A DNA stretch of 64,000 bases. Source: Alviniconcha marisindica. Lineage: Eukaryota > Mollusca > Gastropoda > Provannidae. The DNA lies in contig JABMCL010001087.1 in the NCBI GenBank assembly GCA_018857735.1, positions 155,001-219,000 of the forward strand, read 5' to 3'. This document shows positions 46,075 to 57,336 of the stretch, piece after piece. The notes under the pieces are model-generated. The model was not told the DNA's origin and did not search any database. It saw nothing but the letters and a program-made list of their open reading frames with translations. Every line of letters starts with the position of its first letter. The first letter of the stretch is position 1. The translations under genes and the position numbers were made by a program.

Positions 46075-49000
46075 ATCTTGCTGCTCACCACTCTGCCACT
46101 TTTACTGTTCTGCCTCCACGTTGCTATATATGCACACTGACTTTAAAACCAGTACTTTTGCAACGCATCACAAGCCAGGCTGGTAAGAGCCCTGGTATTG
46201 GGTTGTGCAAGATCTTTTTCTGTATTTATGGCAATTACCTGGGCAACAGTTTCATAGGCCAGGTAGCTGATGACCTCCAGAGCCTGAGGGTTGGGTTTGA
46301 TGTCCACGTTGACACCAGCCATCAGCCAGTCCTTGAAACGCTGAGACTTGTAGCGACGACCTGGCCAGAGACAGAGTCTGGGTCAGTCAGGTACTGATGA
46401 TGCACACATCAATGTTCTTTTAAAGGTTCTTTTAAAGGTTCTAAAGGTTCTTTAAAACAAACAACAGCAACAAAACTAAAATAAGAACAGCTAAAGAATT
46501 CATGCCAGGAATAATAAGAGACAAATTTTCTCTAAACTGATTTTGTTGTTGACAGAAATGACAAGAGTCAACCAGTTATAGAGTCCTAACAATGGCACTG
46601 GTGAACATGCAGAGTGTGTGAGTGTGTGTTTGCGTGCATGCGTGCGTGCATGCATACATGCATGTGCATGCCTGCATGCATGTGTGCACATCTATAGTTG
46701 CATGCAGTCCTCAAACAGCGAATCAGAACTTAACTGGATCATTCTTTCCAACACAGAGCAGCTGTAAAAAGACAATATGGACCACACCGCACAACAAACT
46801 ACAACATACTAAAGTTGGCCTGTCTGGCCTCGCAGAACTCTGTGTACTGCTGAGGGTCCATGTTCCTCGCCATCAGCTCTGCTCTCTGAAACAGAGGCAA
46901 CACAAGCAACAAACATTGTGAAAAACTCAGTCATAAATTGAAGGATGGAAAGAGTGAAGTAATGAAGGAACCACGAAAGTTAAAAGGCAACACGATTTAT
47001 GATGAGACATCTGGACGAAACTGGAGGGAAAGAAGGAGGATTGGACGATGCAAATGAGTGACAGTGTCATATGACACAGCAACACATAACACAGTCGAGC
47101 CCCTCTTTTACCACCACTGCTAAAAATCCAGGAATGGTTTCCAATAAGATAGCACCGTAAACTAGTGCATGGTTGTATTGTGAACACAGAACGCGTGCTG
47201 AGACTGCATCACTTTCATGTGGCACCAGCCACAGCTGTTACACAACAACCAAACAGCGCTGTCACCACTTTGGCGGATAATCAAAAACATACCTGTAGAG
47301 CTAGGTCACTCATTCAGAGACACATAATTATGACTGAAGCACAGTGGGTCTGCTCATACACAGAGAACAGCACTGAGTAGTTACCATCGTGAAGCACTTA
47401 GATGAGGCGCTCAACAAGTGTTCATTTAATAATTTTTATAATATTTTAAAGAAAAAATAAAGAGTGGTGATCCTTGGTCAGGGCTGTATGAAACATGAAT
47501 GGAAACATTTCAGAAACAGTGGTCATAAGAGAGGGAGGGTCTGTCACTGTGGTAGTCTTTAACTGGGGATTTCACTGTTAGTGTAAAACAGATTCTCCAG
47601 CATTTTCCCCATACACAGAGTACACATCATGCTTTGATGAATCTGAATCATACTTGAAAATTACATGCTATCAAAATAACCAGCATTGAATTTCTCCTAA
47701 GCGGAAACATACAGAAACCAGAGACAAAAATTACTATCTCACCACAAGTCGTTCATGCTTGACCATGTCAACACCTGGGTCATCAAACAAGGCCAGCAAT
47801 TCACCTGTCACAAAAACCACGCTCTGTGACTCAATAATGGTTGTTACTAATGAAGTCATCACTTCAGTGACAAAATACACCAACAGTGCATTTCAACACA
47901 ACTTGCTAAATAGACAAAGTTGTACTCTCAGCACAAAGCACAGCAAATCTTCACAATACTGCTATATATCACATACATACAGCAAAAGCACCAAATGGGC
48001 ACATTTAGCAGCTCTCTGACAAATTCTTGACTCTAAAAACATGCTGCAACCCTTGATGAAAGACGCGACCCTGATAGGAGACCACTACTTCCCTATACCC
48101 CCTCCCATTTAAGGCCACTTTTTCCCTGAAACTTCCTCTTCATATTCTAATCCCAATGTAAATGAACCTGTACACGTGCACAAGACTCAGTTGGCGGATG
48201 GTGAGGGGGAAGTGTGTATGTGTGCATGTGTTTTTGTATTTGAATCCTTGATGTCTTAATAATAATAATAATATACATGTGTATAATATTTTGTAAGTGC
48301 TTCAGGCTATCCAAGGTTATGTGTGCTAAATGTCCATTATTATGAGTACTATTTTGGTTGATCAATTATTGTATTAAACATTTGGGGGGGGGGGGGTAAC
48401 CTTTTGTGTTTTTTTGTCAGGATCTTGGATTTTTTTAAAACTCTGGCAACTTCCAATACCAGCAGACTGTAACTACCTTGCACTTACCAGTTTGATCAAT
48501 GGAGGCAAGGAAATCATAGCAGACCTTCCTGCGCCTTTTCATGATCTGTGGCTTGGCATCACCTGCTGAGATCACGTGGAGCATCTTAACAACTAACAAA
48601 CATGTCCAATGCCTGTTATACCATTACAGTGTTGTGATCATGTGTGCCTCCGCTCCACATCAAAACACTGAGAGCCACAAAGTGCTATTCTCACAGAGGA
48701 GATGCTTTTCAAGTAACGCAACACTGAATCATCTCCCCCCCCCCAACGCTGATTTACCTGGCAACAGAATATAAAACCTTCACATCATACCACAAGTTAC
48801 AAAGAATATGCATGAAAACCCTGAAGTATCCCAGTGCAGTTGTTGGGACATTAAAATCCTCAAATTAACAAACCCTAGCTCTCTCTCTCATTTGTTGTTC
48901 TTGCTTTGAGTGTATGCCCTGAATGCACTGGTTTAATAATTTCATCACCTTTATTATAACTTCAAATCAAGTTCTTATCACCTTTCATCTTGTATTTAAA

Positions 49001-49319
49001 TTCCATGTTTGTGAATTGCTCTATCTAATGTCAGGGCTGCACTCATACAAGCTGTTTTGCTCCTTGTGCAGCTCAACTGTTCTACTTTTCAATGCATTCT
49101 GATGTGGATTCTGTTTCAATCAAGCTAGAGAATGTATGACAGACAGGGTTCACATTAACCAGTAATTTCCCATATTTTACCAGTTAAGATCAGCATATAT
49201 ACTGCAAACAAAATCAGCAATTGGTCAGACATACTGGCTCTTATTTTGTCTGACCAGCTCACTAACAACAGCAACAACAACAACAACAACAAACAAACAG
49301 CAGAGAGAGACAGAGAGAG

Positions 49320-49363
<44 letters not shown>

Positions 49364-51719
49364 CACGTGTGTGTGTGCATGTGTGTGTGTGTGAATGTGC
49401 GTGTGTGCATGTGTGTGCATGTGCACACAAACGCCATGCATGCATGTGTGTGTGTTCTAGATGGTGACTGCTAGTATAGCTGTAGTAGTAGTATGGACAG
49501 CCATGTATCTGACTGGTTACAATGGCTATCTGACCGCTTGGTGTGAACAACTTTCGTCACCCTACAGATGTCACCCCCGTTTTACACAAATCTAGCACGA
49601 TCACTGACAGAGTGAGTGCCTGGACATACCCAGATCTGTGGCGTCCTCCTCATCCAATCCCGACCCCCTGAGTGCTGCCACCTTCAGGTCTTTGAGTTCT
49701 AGGTAGCGCAGCAGCCGACGCAGCTTAACCTGCCAGCCAGCCAGACATAATCATCACAACAGAGCTAGCAGCTACTGGTGAGGGAGAAAAACAAGCACAA
49801 TTGCATTCCACAGGATGAGAGGACTGCGTGCGTGTCCATTAATTTTTTTTACTTCCACTACCCTGCATGTGGGCAGCAGCACGCCATCTTCAGAGGATTT
49901 ATCTCAATTTCTGGAAGGTGGATTGATTGACTGACTGATGATCACTTATATAGCGCTATTCTCCGCTCTCTTGAACAGACTCACTGCGCTCGCATGTGGT
50001 TCTATATGAGTGACTAGCATTTTATAGCGCGTTTTTTGAATATCCACCGAAGTGGTGTACTTACAGCACTGGCATGGCTGGTGCCACATGAAACTGCAGC
50101 CGTCTCAGCGCAAGTTCTGCGTACACCATACAACCATGCCACTTCATGCAAAGCCACATACATCAGGTGTATGCATGTTTAGCTGTAACCTGCCACCTGC
50201 ACTTTTGGCAGAATGACTGGGATCTTTTACTGCTACTGCGGTAACACGGGGGTGGAACGGATACCGAAATAAGAGTCAGCACAGAAAGTCGACCCTGGAG
50301 AAGAAAATTCTCCTGCCGCTCCTGCAGGGATTCAAACCTGCGACCTTTCAATCATGAGTCCGGCGCTCTAACCCCGATTAACAAGAAGCTCATCATGGCT
50401 GAAGACAGTCCCCACATAACCATGCAGCGCATAGCAACATTTTGATGTTGGTGTTCTTGCTGGTGTCAGTGTGCTGTGACACAGCCCAGGTCAAGGAAGG
50501 GATTTTCCACTGTGAAACAAGACTCAACATCAGATTTGAGATTACTTTGTTATTTTTTAATGAGATGAGGCCTCCTTGATCTTGCTCCTCAAGTGATCTG
50601 ACATCAAAGCGGCGGTGCATGTAACATGGACTAGCTAAGGCAATTGTCACGGTTGTGTGAAGCCGGCACCGTTATCCATCGATAACAAAACTAAGCCTGA
50701 AAATGGAATATTTAAACTTAAGGGAGCATTCTACAACAAAATCCTCATGTTTTTATTACAACTTCACGTGCCTGTTGGACAGCAACCTGTTTTGATAAGA
50801 TCACAACACAAAAAAAGGTGTGAGAAAAAACACACAAAAAACACAAAACTGTCTTAATGAGACAATAAAAAGCACGCACCAATTTTCAGCGGAAACACCC
50901 TTTTCAAGCAACAAACAGGTGGACTTTGTATTGTATTACAGTGTTGTGTAAAAAGCATTCTTTTTCACGTTTTGTGTCTTTTTACCTTGCTTCAGAGCCG
51001 TGGCAGTCAACTTTGTTTCAGACCATTTTTTTCTTCTGTTTTGAGAAGGCTATATAGCTCCTTTAAAAGAGGGGTTCTGCTGTATCATTAAAACAGCGTG
51101 GATGTTGGAAGTCTGACCTTGTCCTTCCTGAGCAGGAACAGGATGTCCTCCAGGCCCACAAAGCGAGTGCCTCTCATGATGGCCACATCTGATGCTTGAC
51201 ACAGCTGAAAACCCAACACCAGTGTTGCACATACAGCTTAACTTTTAGGTAGGTTCATTCTTGTTTCTGATTATTAATTTTGAATTCTCATCAGTCTTAT
51301 AATTTTCATTTGTTCTGATGAGGATTTTTACTTCCTGTCCCCTAATTTATTTCTTCTTTTTTTTATGGAAGAACGAAACAATAATAATGTACTTACACAC
51401 TAACACATTTATTTGAGACTTTTTCTGGAAGAAGAGGAGAACATACAAGTATACAAACACCAACACCTTTATTTGATATTTTTCTGGAAGAACATAATAA
51501 CATGCACACGCACACCAACACACACACACACACACACACACACACATTGCCCTCACACAGAGGTGTTAACCTGTTTTAAAAATTAAAATTGCACAGACAT
51601 CGAGACAAGCGCAAGCGCGAGTAAGAATTCTCACCAAAGAAGCCATCTGCTGATGCACAATCTCCTCCACCAACATGGCTGATTCCTGCAAGGAGCGCCG
51701 ACAGTCCCCAAAGCCATAC
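42275..51719 (-). CDS. SUPT3H: Transcription initiation protein SPT3 homologue (SAGA subunit), N-terminal exon missing
   Basis: Exons in transcript order are 51719-51635, 51204-51118, 49729-49630, 48562-48488, 47804-47743, 46885-46810, 46360-46239, 45135-44968, 43337-43152 and 42628-42515, with a tentative terminal 42316-42275. All phases match. Spt3 is a nuclear histone-fold subunit of the SAGA co-activator that contacts TBP. The family hallmarks are visible: the first histone fold (YGFGDCRRSLQESA, LVEEIVHQQM, RFVGLEDILFLLRKDK, RLLRYLELKDLK), the linker DFLASIDQTGELLALFDDP, the block YTEFCEARQANF, and the second histone fold (PQALEVISYLAYETVAQ, MPADIREAMRRYCDDIGPF). About 372 codons are visible. 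That is longer than the roughly 320-residue vertebrate protein, mainly because of a Ser/Thr/Ala/Pro-rich insert between helices of the second fold. The start should encode a short segment ending Met before YGFGD, and it was not found. Confidence 0.93.
42515..42628 (-). CDS. SUPT3H: SUPT3H exon, last helix of second fold
   Basis: It is bounded by ttgtgcag and gtaaga and encodes SGPATTLDTSWDAAIMPADI and then REAMRRYCDDIGPFASVT, matching the family's IREAIRRYSHRIGP segment. Confidence 0.92.
43152..43337 (-). CDS. SUPT3H: SUPT3H exon, low-complexity insert
   Basis: It is bounded by ttgcaaaag and gtaaac and is in phase 0 at both ends. The 62 codons are Pro/Thr/Ser/Ala-rich (SPPTTPTPGAG, SSCGSSSATQPGTASATAQA) and end in a basic cluster NKKKRKR that could be a nuclear localisation signal. 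Being symmetric in phase, it could be skipped without a frameshift. Confidence 0.75.
43480..44780 (+). repeat. SUPT3H: ~26-bp minisatellite in a SUPT3H intron
   Basis: More than 40 units of cagagacagagtcaacctct plus gctcatta. A higher-order block with a tttactgattatgga variant is repeated three times between 43880 and 44220. A second, shorter stretch with ctcactacaggggcagtcaa runs from 44600 to 44760. It fills most of the intron between two SUPT3H exons. Confidence 0.9.
44968..45135 (-). CDS. SUPT3H: SUPT3H exon, helix 2 of second fold plus insert
   Basis: It is bounded by gtgtcag and gtaggt. It begins VVDLSLVVKQDQ (conserved) and continues into a Ser/Asn/Gln-rich segment (for example SSSLYSNQAKSAVASMGSP) not seen in the vertebrate protein as I know it. 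Confidence 0.85.
45165..45500 (+). repeat. SUPT3H: ~24-28-bp minisatellite in a SUPT3H intron
   Basis: Units resemble acacaatgacaattcaacac plus caccag, repeated about twelve times just upstream (transcript sense) of the exon at 44968-45135. Confidence 0.8.
46021..46074 (+). repeat. CA microsatellite in a SUPT3H intron
   Basis: About 25 CA units. Confidence 0.95.
46239..46360 (-). CDS. SUPT3H: SUPT3H exon, start of second histone fold
   Basis: It is bounded by ctggccag and gtaatt. It encodes RRYKSQRFKDWLMAGVNVDI and then KPNPQALEVISYLAYETVAQ, the most conserved part of the C-terminal half. Confidence 0.93.
46810..46885 (-). CDS. SUPT3H: SUPT3H exon, YTEFCEARQ block
   Basis: It is bounded by gtttcag and gtatgt and encodes RAELMARNMDPQQYTEFCEA and then RQANF. 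It matches the family block Y-EFCESRQ-SF. Confidence 0.9.
47160..47420 (+). mobile_element. 3' half of the long SINE
   Basis: It matches the body from the tgtggcaccagcca segment to the tail and lacks the tRNA-like head. It is diverged, and lies in a SUPT3H intron. Confidence 0.7.
47743..47804 (-). CDS. SUPT3H: SUPT3H exon, linker with ELLALFDD
   Basis: It is bounded by gtgacag and gtgaga and encodes ELLALFDDPGVDMVKHERLV. It continues the linker motif directly in frame. Confidence 0.9.
48488..48562 (-). CDS. SUPT3H: SUPT3H exon, linker with DFLASIDQT
   Basis: It is bounded by tcagcag and gtaagt. It encodes a basic stretch (MKRRRKVC) and then YDFLASIDQTG, matching the conserved DFL-SIDQTGEL segment of SPT3. 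Confidence 0.9.
49135..49620 (+). repeat. Dispersed repeat with internal GT tract, copy 2
   Basis: It has the same block order as the copy at 29 kb, with a much longer internal GT/GC microsatellite (49322-49460). A short inverted piece is also present at 52370-52450. Confidence 0.8.
49630..49729 (-). CDS. SUPT3H: SUPT3H exon, end of first histone fold
   Basis: It is bounded by ctggcag and gtatgt and encodes VKLRRLLRYLELKDLKVAAL followed by an acidic linker LDEEDATDLG. It ends in phase 1. Confidence 0.92.
49930..50385 (-). mobile_element. Second copy of the long tRNA-derived SINE
   Basis: The reverse complement matches the 52.6-53.1 kb element over nearly its whole length, from the box B region at the right end to the atagcgctat tail at the left. 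It sits in a SUPT3H intron in the sense of that gene. Confidence 0.85.
51118..51204 (-). CDS. SUPT3H: SUPT3H exon, first histone fold part 2
   Basis: It is bounded by ttttcag and gtcaga and encodes LCQASDVAIMRGTRFVGLED and then ILFLLRKDK, in phase 0 at both ends. It matches the family's helix 2-loop-helix 3 segment. Confidence 0.92.
51635..51719 (-). CDS. SUPT3H: SUPT3H exon, first histone fold part 1
   Basis: The acceptor reads ctgttgcag and the donor gtgaga. It encodes YGFGDCRRSLQESAMLVEEI and then VHQQMASL. It starts in phase 2, so the previous, unlocated exon must supply two bases, probably AT of a methionine. Confidence 0.9.
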
Positions 51720-52636
51720 CTGCAACAGAAACACAGGGGAGGGTGACATTAGCAAGACAATGTCATTATTGGCACCTTATTGTCCGGGCCTAACAAAGCA
51801 GAGTCTTTGTTGTGTCAGGAATCCCATGTCGTTGTGATTGCAACGTTCTTACTGTTTATTCGTGTGATTTTATTAAGCTTTTTATTCTAATTAAGCGAGT
51901 GAAACTGTGTAGTATTTAATTATGTTTTTATGTACTTGTTGTTATTTGTCAAAGGCAGACAACTGAATTTCCTTTTTAAGGATTAATAAAGTATTACTGT
52001 ATTGTATTGTATTGTCAGGATTACCTTCGGCTAAAGTAATGTTCATGATATGTGACAAACTCTGTCATTGAAATCCCTGAAGTTGGACTGCAGTTGCTGG
52101 AGTGGTGGCTAACTGGTGGTGGCACTAGTCACTTTTTAAACTGGTGTGACATCTGTATGGTGGTGTAAGTGGTTCACTGAAACTGGTCACACAACCTCTA
52201 TAAATACTACTTTTACTACTACTAGAGTTCTATTAGCAAACACCCTGATTACTTCCCACAAACACATACATGCACAACACTCTATGTGTGTGCTGTGCTT
52301 ATTTTTAATGTTTGTTTGTTTCTTTCTTTCTTGAGAACCCATCAAATAAAATAGCAGCTGGTATGTCTGACCGATTGCTGATTTGTTCCTTGGTATATGA
52401 TGATCTTAACTGGTAAAATATCAGACATTACCAGTTAACACAAACTGCTGCTGTTGTGTTGCTTAATGTCCTCGGATGTCAGTTGACATATTAGGGACAA
52501 GCTGAGACCAATGCATGAGCACGGTTCAATATTGCTTTACGTCCACGGAAACCATAAGGCTTGTTAAAATGGAAAGCCCAGGACAACCACCTCGACCTTC
52601 ACACAGCTCCTGAACTCTGAGTTAACACAAACTTGT

Positions 52637-53108
52637 AGGGGGGGCGGGGATAGCTCAGTGTTAGAGCGCCGGACATGTGATTGAAAGGTCGCGGGTTCGA
52701 ATCCCTGCAGGAGCGGCGGGAGAATTTTCTTCTCCAGGGTCGACTTTCTGTGCTGACTCTTATTTCAGTATCCGTTCCACCCCCGTGTTACCGCAGTAGC
52801 ACGTAAAAGATCCCGGTCATTCTGCCAAAAGTGCAGGTGGCAGGTTACAGCTAAACACACATACACCTTATGTATGTGGCTTTGCATGAAGTGACATGGA
52901 GCACGGCTGTATGGTGTACACAGACCTTGCGCCGAGACGGCAGCAGTTTCATGTGGCACCAGCCATGCCAGCGCTGTAAGTACACCACTTCGGTGGATAT
53001 TTAAAAAATACGCTATAAAAAGCTAGTCACTCATGTAGAGTTACATGCGAGTGCAGTGAGTCTGCTCAAGAGAGCGGAGAATAGCGCTATATAAGCGATC
53101 ATCAATCA
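52637..53108 (+). mobile_element. tRNA-derived SINE, full-length (~470 bp)
   Basis: The head contains RNA polymerase III box A (tagctcagtgttagagc) and box B (ggttcgaatcc). A long body follows, ending gcgctatataagcgatcatc. A near-complete reverse copy lies at 49930-50385, and fragments at 47160-47420 and 21783-21880. It is a SINE, not a functional tRNA gene. Confidence 0.85.
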
Positions 53109-53499
53109 AAATATTCATGACAGTATGTACAGGCATGGGGAAATGATTGCACACACTACTTTCCACCCCAACACTGTGTGAACATCAGGGATTTTAGCTG
53201 AGGAGCGCTAACAACCAAACAAATAAGAACAGCCTGATTATAACTTACTGTAATCTAAAAGTCAGACATCATAAAAATGTTCCTTTCTTCAAATAAACCA
53301 CATGATATGGCAGTTAGGCATACTGCAATATAATAAACTAATGATTGATGAGATGAAGGGAAAAAAAAACAACTCCCTCAGCAAAAGCTGGCGAGGGAGG
53401 TAGGTGTGGTAGTGCGGGAGAACGTCTACCGCGGTTATGCCACTTTCATGTCAGAAATGAACTGAAAGAAGGAGTTATTTCCCTTTGGACAGTGATCAG

Positions 53500-53700
53500 C
53501 TTTGATGTATTGGCTCCACACCATACACATTCTGATCAGCTTTGATGTACTGGCTCCGCACCATACACATTCTGATCAGCTTTGATGTACTGGCTCCGCA
53601 CCATACACATTCTGATCAGCTTTGATGTACTGGCTCCGCACCATACACATTCTGATCAGCTTTGATGTACTGGCTCCACACCACACACATTCTGAGTGTC
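53500..53700 (+). repeat. 40-bp tandem repeat, five copies
   Basis: ttctgatcagctttgatgta plus ctggctccgcaccatacaca repeats almost identically five times, suggesting recent expansion. Confidence 0.9.
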
Positions 53701-54499
53701 GCTTTCTGGCGCCTTCCTCCAACTGGATAAAGGATAAATTATGTCATGAACTAGTGCTTGCAGTTAGGCTCCACACCACACTGCATGATCCTGCTGACAG
53801 AATGTGCTGGCGACAGGCACCTCATCTTTTGCTGCAGTGCATATCTGTAAGTCTTTGTGAGTCCACGTCATTCCTCTCTGAAAGATTAAATTTAAAAAAA
53901 GAAAAGAATGCCACATAAGAGGGCATCAGACATGTCACTGTATTTCATCCTAAAACAGCAGCAATTCTTTACTGCTTAGCCTTTTCAACAACCAAAAATG
54001 TTATCCTTTATTTCATCGTCAGATCTCTATTATTATCCCCAGAACTCTTCACTGGCTGCCTATCGAAGGATGTATTGAGTATAATATATATTATTATCAA
54101 CTCACTCTCTTTGTCACTCCTTTTTCTCTGATACTGCTTGCAAATTCTCTACCCACCCACCCCTCTCCTCTGGCACCCCCACCCCAACATGCTTGTTTTA
54201 AAATTACTTCAGCTGACTGAGATTGGTGTACTGTGTGTGCATGTGTGCGTGCACATGTGCACATGCATGTGCAGATGTGTTCATGTGTGCCCATGTGCAT
54301 ATGTGTGTGTCTTGTCCGTTTAGTTTCTTGTGATTTGAAATGCTTGTAGTTATTGTTATTGTAGCTTTCTGCTTCAGGTGTTTCAATGTGTATGTAGTTC
54401 ATATCTGAATTTTGTACAGTGCGCCAAGCTCAAAAACAGAAAATTCACACATAATCAATTGGGTGACAGCTTTTTGTTTTAGCATTATTTTCGTGCAAC

Positions 54500-54850
54500 A
54501 GTCTCTCTCTCTCTCTCTCTCTCTCCTCTCATCAGTAGCTTAGCAAGGACTAGTTGTTAGGTTTTTGACTGAACCTAAACTACAATCCTTGCAAAATAAA
54601 GTTTTCGAGTTCTCTCTCTCTCTCTCTCCAGTAGCTTAGCAAGGACTAGTTGTTTGGTTTCTGACTGAACCTAAACTACAATCCTTGCAAAATAAAGTTT
54701 TCGAGTTCGAGTTCTCTCCCACTCTCTCTCTCTCCAGTAGCTTAGCAAGGACTAGTTGTTAGGTTTTTGACTGAACCTAAACTACAATCCTTGTAAAATA
54801 AAGTTTTTGAGTTCGAGTTCTCTCTCTCTCTCCCTCTCTCTCTCTCGTAC
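54500..54850 (+). repeat. Three-copy ~100-bp repeat with CT tracts
   Basis: The block agtagcttagcaaggactag ... aataaagttttcgagttcga followed by a (CT)n tract occurs at about 54534, 54630 and 54737. The same tail occurs reversed next to GA/CA tracts at 15987-16070 and in part at 8911-8935. Confidence 0.85.
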
Positions 54851-55530
54851 CGGTTGACTGGGCGTAAAACACCAACTTACTTACTCTCTCTCTCTCTTTC
54901 TCTCTCTCTCTCTTTCTCAAGCATGCGTTAGTTCCTTAGTTCTTTCTGTTGCGACAGCCTCCAGTGGCGAGCTGCAGAAAGGGCCCCCGCTAAACTGACA
55001 AGAGCGCCGACGGGTGACAATCTGGGCGATGCGTGTTGTGACAGCGCCGAAAAGGGAGCCAGTGACAGGTGAACTTTGACGACACCTCCGCCACAGCCCT
55101 GACCAGAGGGATCAGCCACGGACTCGCCAGGCATCAAGGCTATTAGCATTAGTGTTATTAGTGCAGAGTTGTGCTGCTTTTTTTCTTTTTTTCTTTTTTT
55201 TTTTTTTTTTTAACCGTGGTGGTTCTTTCTCTCAGGAACTCAGTGTCGATTGTCATCCGTGCACTGGCAACGTCTCTTGTCGGTCACGCCCAGGGCCTAA
55301 AGCTGAGATTTCAGGCGTTGTGAGGCAGAGGAGGAGGTGGGCGTGGGGGGTGGGGGTGGGGGGTGGTGGTGGTAATATTAAAACAAAATAATAGTAACAG
55401 CAGATCATCAAGTCGCTCACAAAAAAATGTCTTTAACACCTGTATACGCTTTATTTTTGATTTGATTTTCCTTCTCTCTCTCTCTGTCTGTCTGTCTGTC
55501 TGCCTCTCTCTCTCTCTCTTCTTTTGATGC

Positions 55531-55613
<83 letters not shown>
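55531..55613 (+). repeat. CA microsatellite
   Basis: About 40 CA units. Confidence 0.95.
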
Positions 55614-55616
<3 letters not shown>

Positions 55617-55675
55617 CTAGTCTTCCTCGTACGGAGGTGCTGGAGGACCGAAGGGATAAATTGCGTTAAACTTAC

Positions 55676-55874
55676 CACACCGTCGTTCTCTCCACAGACG
55701 GGCAAAAAGAACCGATCCGTCTGCCGAGTTGCCCAATAATCCAGTTAAACTTTCAACTTCGGGCCAACGACGGGTCCCCCCTGATTTCAATTTCAAAGCC
55801 AATTCCTCGCCTCCTCCCTCTGGAGGACTCTCTCTCGTGAATACGTCTTTGAGATTTTCTAGACCGGCGAGAGG
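55676..55874 (-). CDS. Possible coding or 5' exon on the minus strand, unknown product
   Basis: The frame is open for 66 codons between an acceptor (gattctcag) and a perfect donor (g|gtaagt). It encodes a balanced sequence such as PLAGLENLKDVFTRESPPEG and WPEVESLTGLLGNSADGSVL, unlike the repeat translations around it. It ends in phase 1. It lies upstream of SUPT3H on the same strand. That gene needs a phase-2 upstream exon, so it would not join directly and may belong to another transcript or to a 5' UTR. Confidence 0.35.
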
Positions 55875-55913
55875 CTGAGAATCAGTGACGTCGGGGGAGG
55901 GAAGGGGGTGGGG

Positions 55914-55916
55914 TGT

Positions 55917-55947
<31 letters not shown>

Positions 55948-55956
55948 GGGGGGGGT
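55914..55956 (+). repeat. GT then poly-G tract
   Basis: (GT)n followed by about 25 G. Confidence 0.9.
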
Positions 55957-56234
55957 AAAGGGTGTGCCAAAAATCACCAGACTTCTAAACTCAATTTATC
56001 AAGTGCACGTATTTTACAAACCGCGTTCGCACGCTCTCAAAAAAAACAAAAAAAAAACAAAAAGTAAAAAAGTTTCAAATCCAGCTTTTGTTCAAGCTTT
56101 CTGATCATAGGCTTATTGGTAATATAAAACGTCCGCCTCCCCTCACCCCCCAACACCTACACCGCGTATCAGACCTTAGTGTGTATATTACTGTTGCCCA
56201 TGCGTAATAATCTGAAGCTTAAATCTTTATCTTT

Positions 56235-56506
56235 ACTCTGTCTGTCTGTCTGTCGGTCTCTCTCTGTCTGTCTGTCAGTCTGTCGGTCTCTCTCTCTCTG
56301 TCTGTCTGTCTGACTGTCGGTCTCTCTGTGTGTGTCTGTCTGTCGGTCTCTCTCTGTCGGTCGGTCTCTCTCTCTCTGTCTCTCTCTGTCTCTCTCTGTC
56401 GGTCTCTGTCTCTCTGTGTGTCTCTGTCGGTCTCTGTCTCTCTGTCTGTCTGTCGGTCTCTGTCTGTCTGTCTGTCTGTCTGTCTCCCCCCCCCCCCTCC
56501 CCCCCT
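56235..56506 (+). repeat. CTGT/CTCT/CGGT microsatellite
   Basis: Mixed tetranucleotide tract ending in poly-C. Confidence 0.95.
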
Positions 56507-56825
56507 CTTTCGCACGTGTGTGACTGTCCCCGTTCCATTGACTCCCTTTCTGGCTGTCTGGAACAACCCCAATCCACTCCACGCAACAATGCCACCCGGG
56601 AGTTTCAATTCAGCCACCTCCAGCAGCCTTTCAGCGCTTCAGAAGGAACGACTTCTTTCTCCACCAGCGAGGCATGTAACCCAAGCAACCCCAAACCACG
56701 TCACTCCACATACGCTCCTTTCACGGCCTTTTAAGAGCCCAACGCAGCAGCACAAACTCCTTTGTTTTCCGCTAAAGCCCCTCAAAATTAACAGCGACCT
56801 CCTGGAGCACGGGGAAAGGGAGGGG

Positions 56826-56828
<3 letters not shown>

Positions 56829-56902
<74 letters not shown>

Positions 56903-56911
56903 CAGAGAGAC

Positions 56912-56942
<31 letters not shown>

Positions 56943-56956
56943 GACAGAGACAGAGA
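56829..56956 (+). repeat. GA/GACA microsatellite
   Basis: (GA)n passing into gacagagacaga units. Confidence 0.95.
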
Positions 56957-56959
56957 GTA

Positions 56960-57290
56960 AACGGGGAACAATAATAATAAAACAATAATAACAATGAGAA
57001 TAATAAACCCTCTCTCTGTGTCCCCTCTGCTGGCAGCGGCTCAGAGGCCGACAATCTGCAGCACGGCCACTCTCCCAAAGACAAAGTATTAACCGGGAAC
57101 ATGACATTGCGGAAATCTCTCAGAACACACACAAGTGAGGAAGTGTAATGAGAAAGTCAGGCATAATATGAGCCCGAAAGATTAAAAGCGGAAGGAAGCG
57201 GGGCCTATTCTCAAGCAATTAACGCGGCAAGATTCGCCACTTCAATCGGAGGACTGCTGACAGTTGCCAGTGTCATTCAAAAATGAACGG

Positions 57291-57336
<46 letters not shown>

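Noticed and set aside
52650..52720. tRNA gene
   Set aside because: Box A and B are present, but the stem ends do not pair as a clean cloverleaf and the unit is the head of a ~470-bp SINE with other copies.
53262..53300. Start exon of SUPT3H ending F-E-E-R-N-I-F-M-M
   Set aside because: Spacing of Phe and Met-Met resembles the family, but the donor gtctga is poor, there is no upstream ATG context, and other residues do not match.
56169..57132. Arg/Asp/Glu- and Ser/Leu-rich open frames
   Set aside because: They arise from GA, CT and CTGT repeats. The non-repetitive middle (about 56510-56810, + strand) shows no domain and no splice borders.
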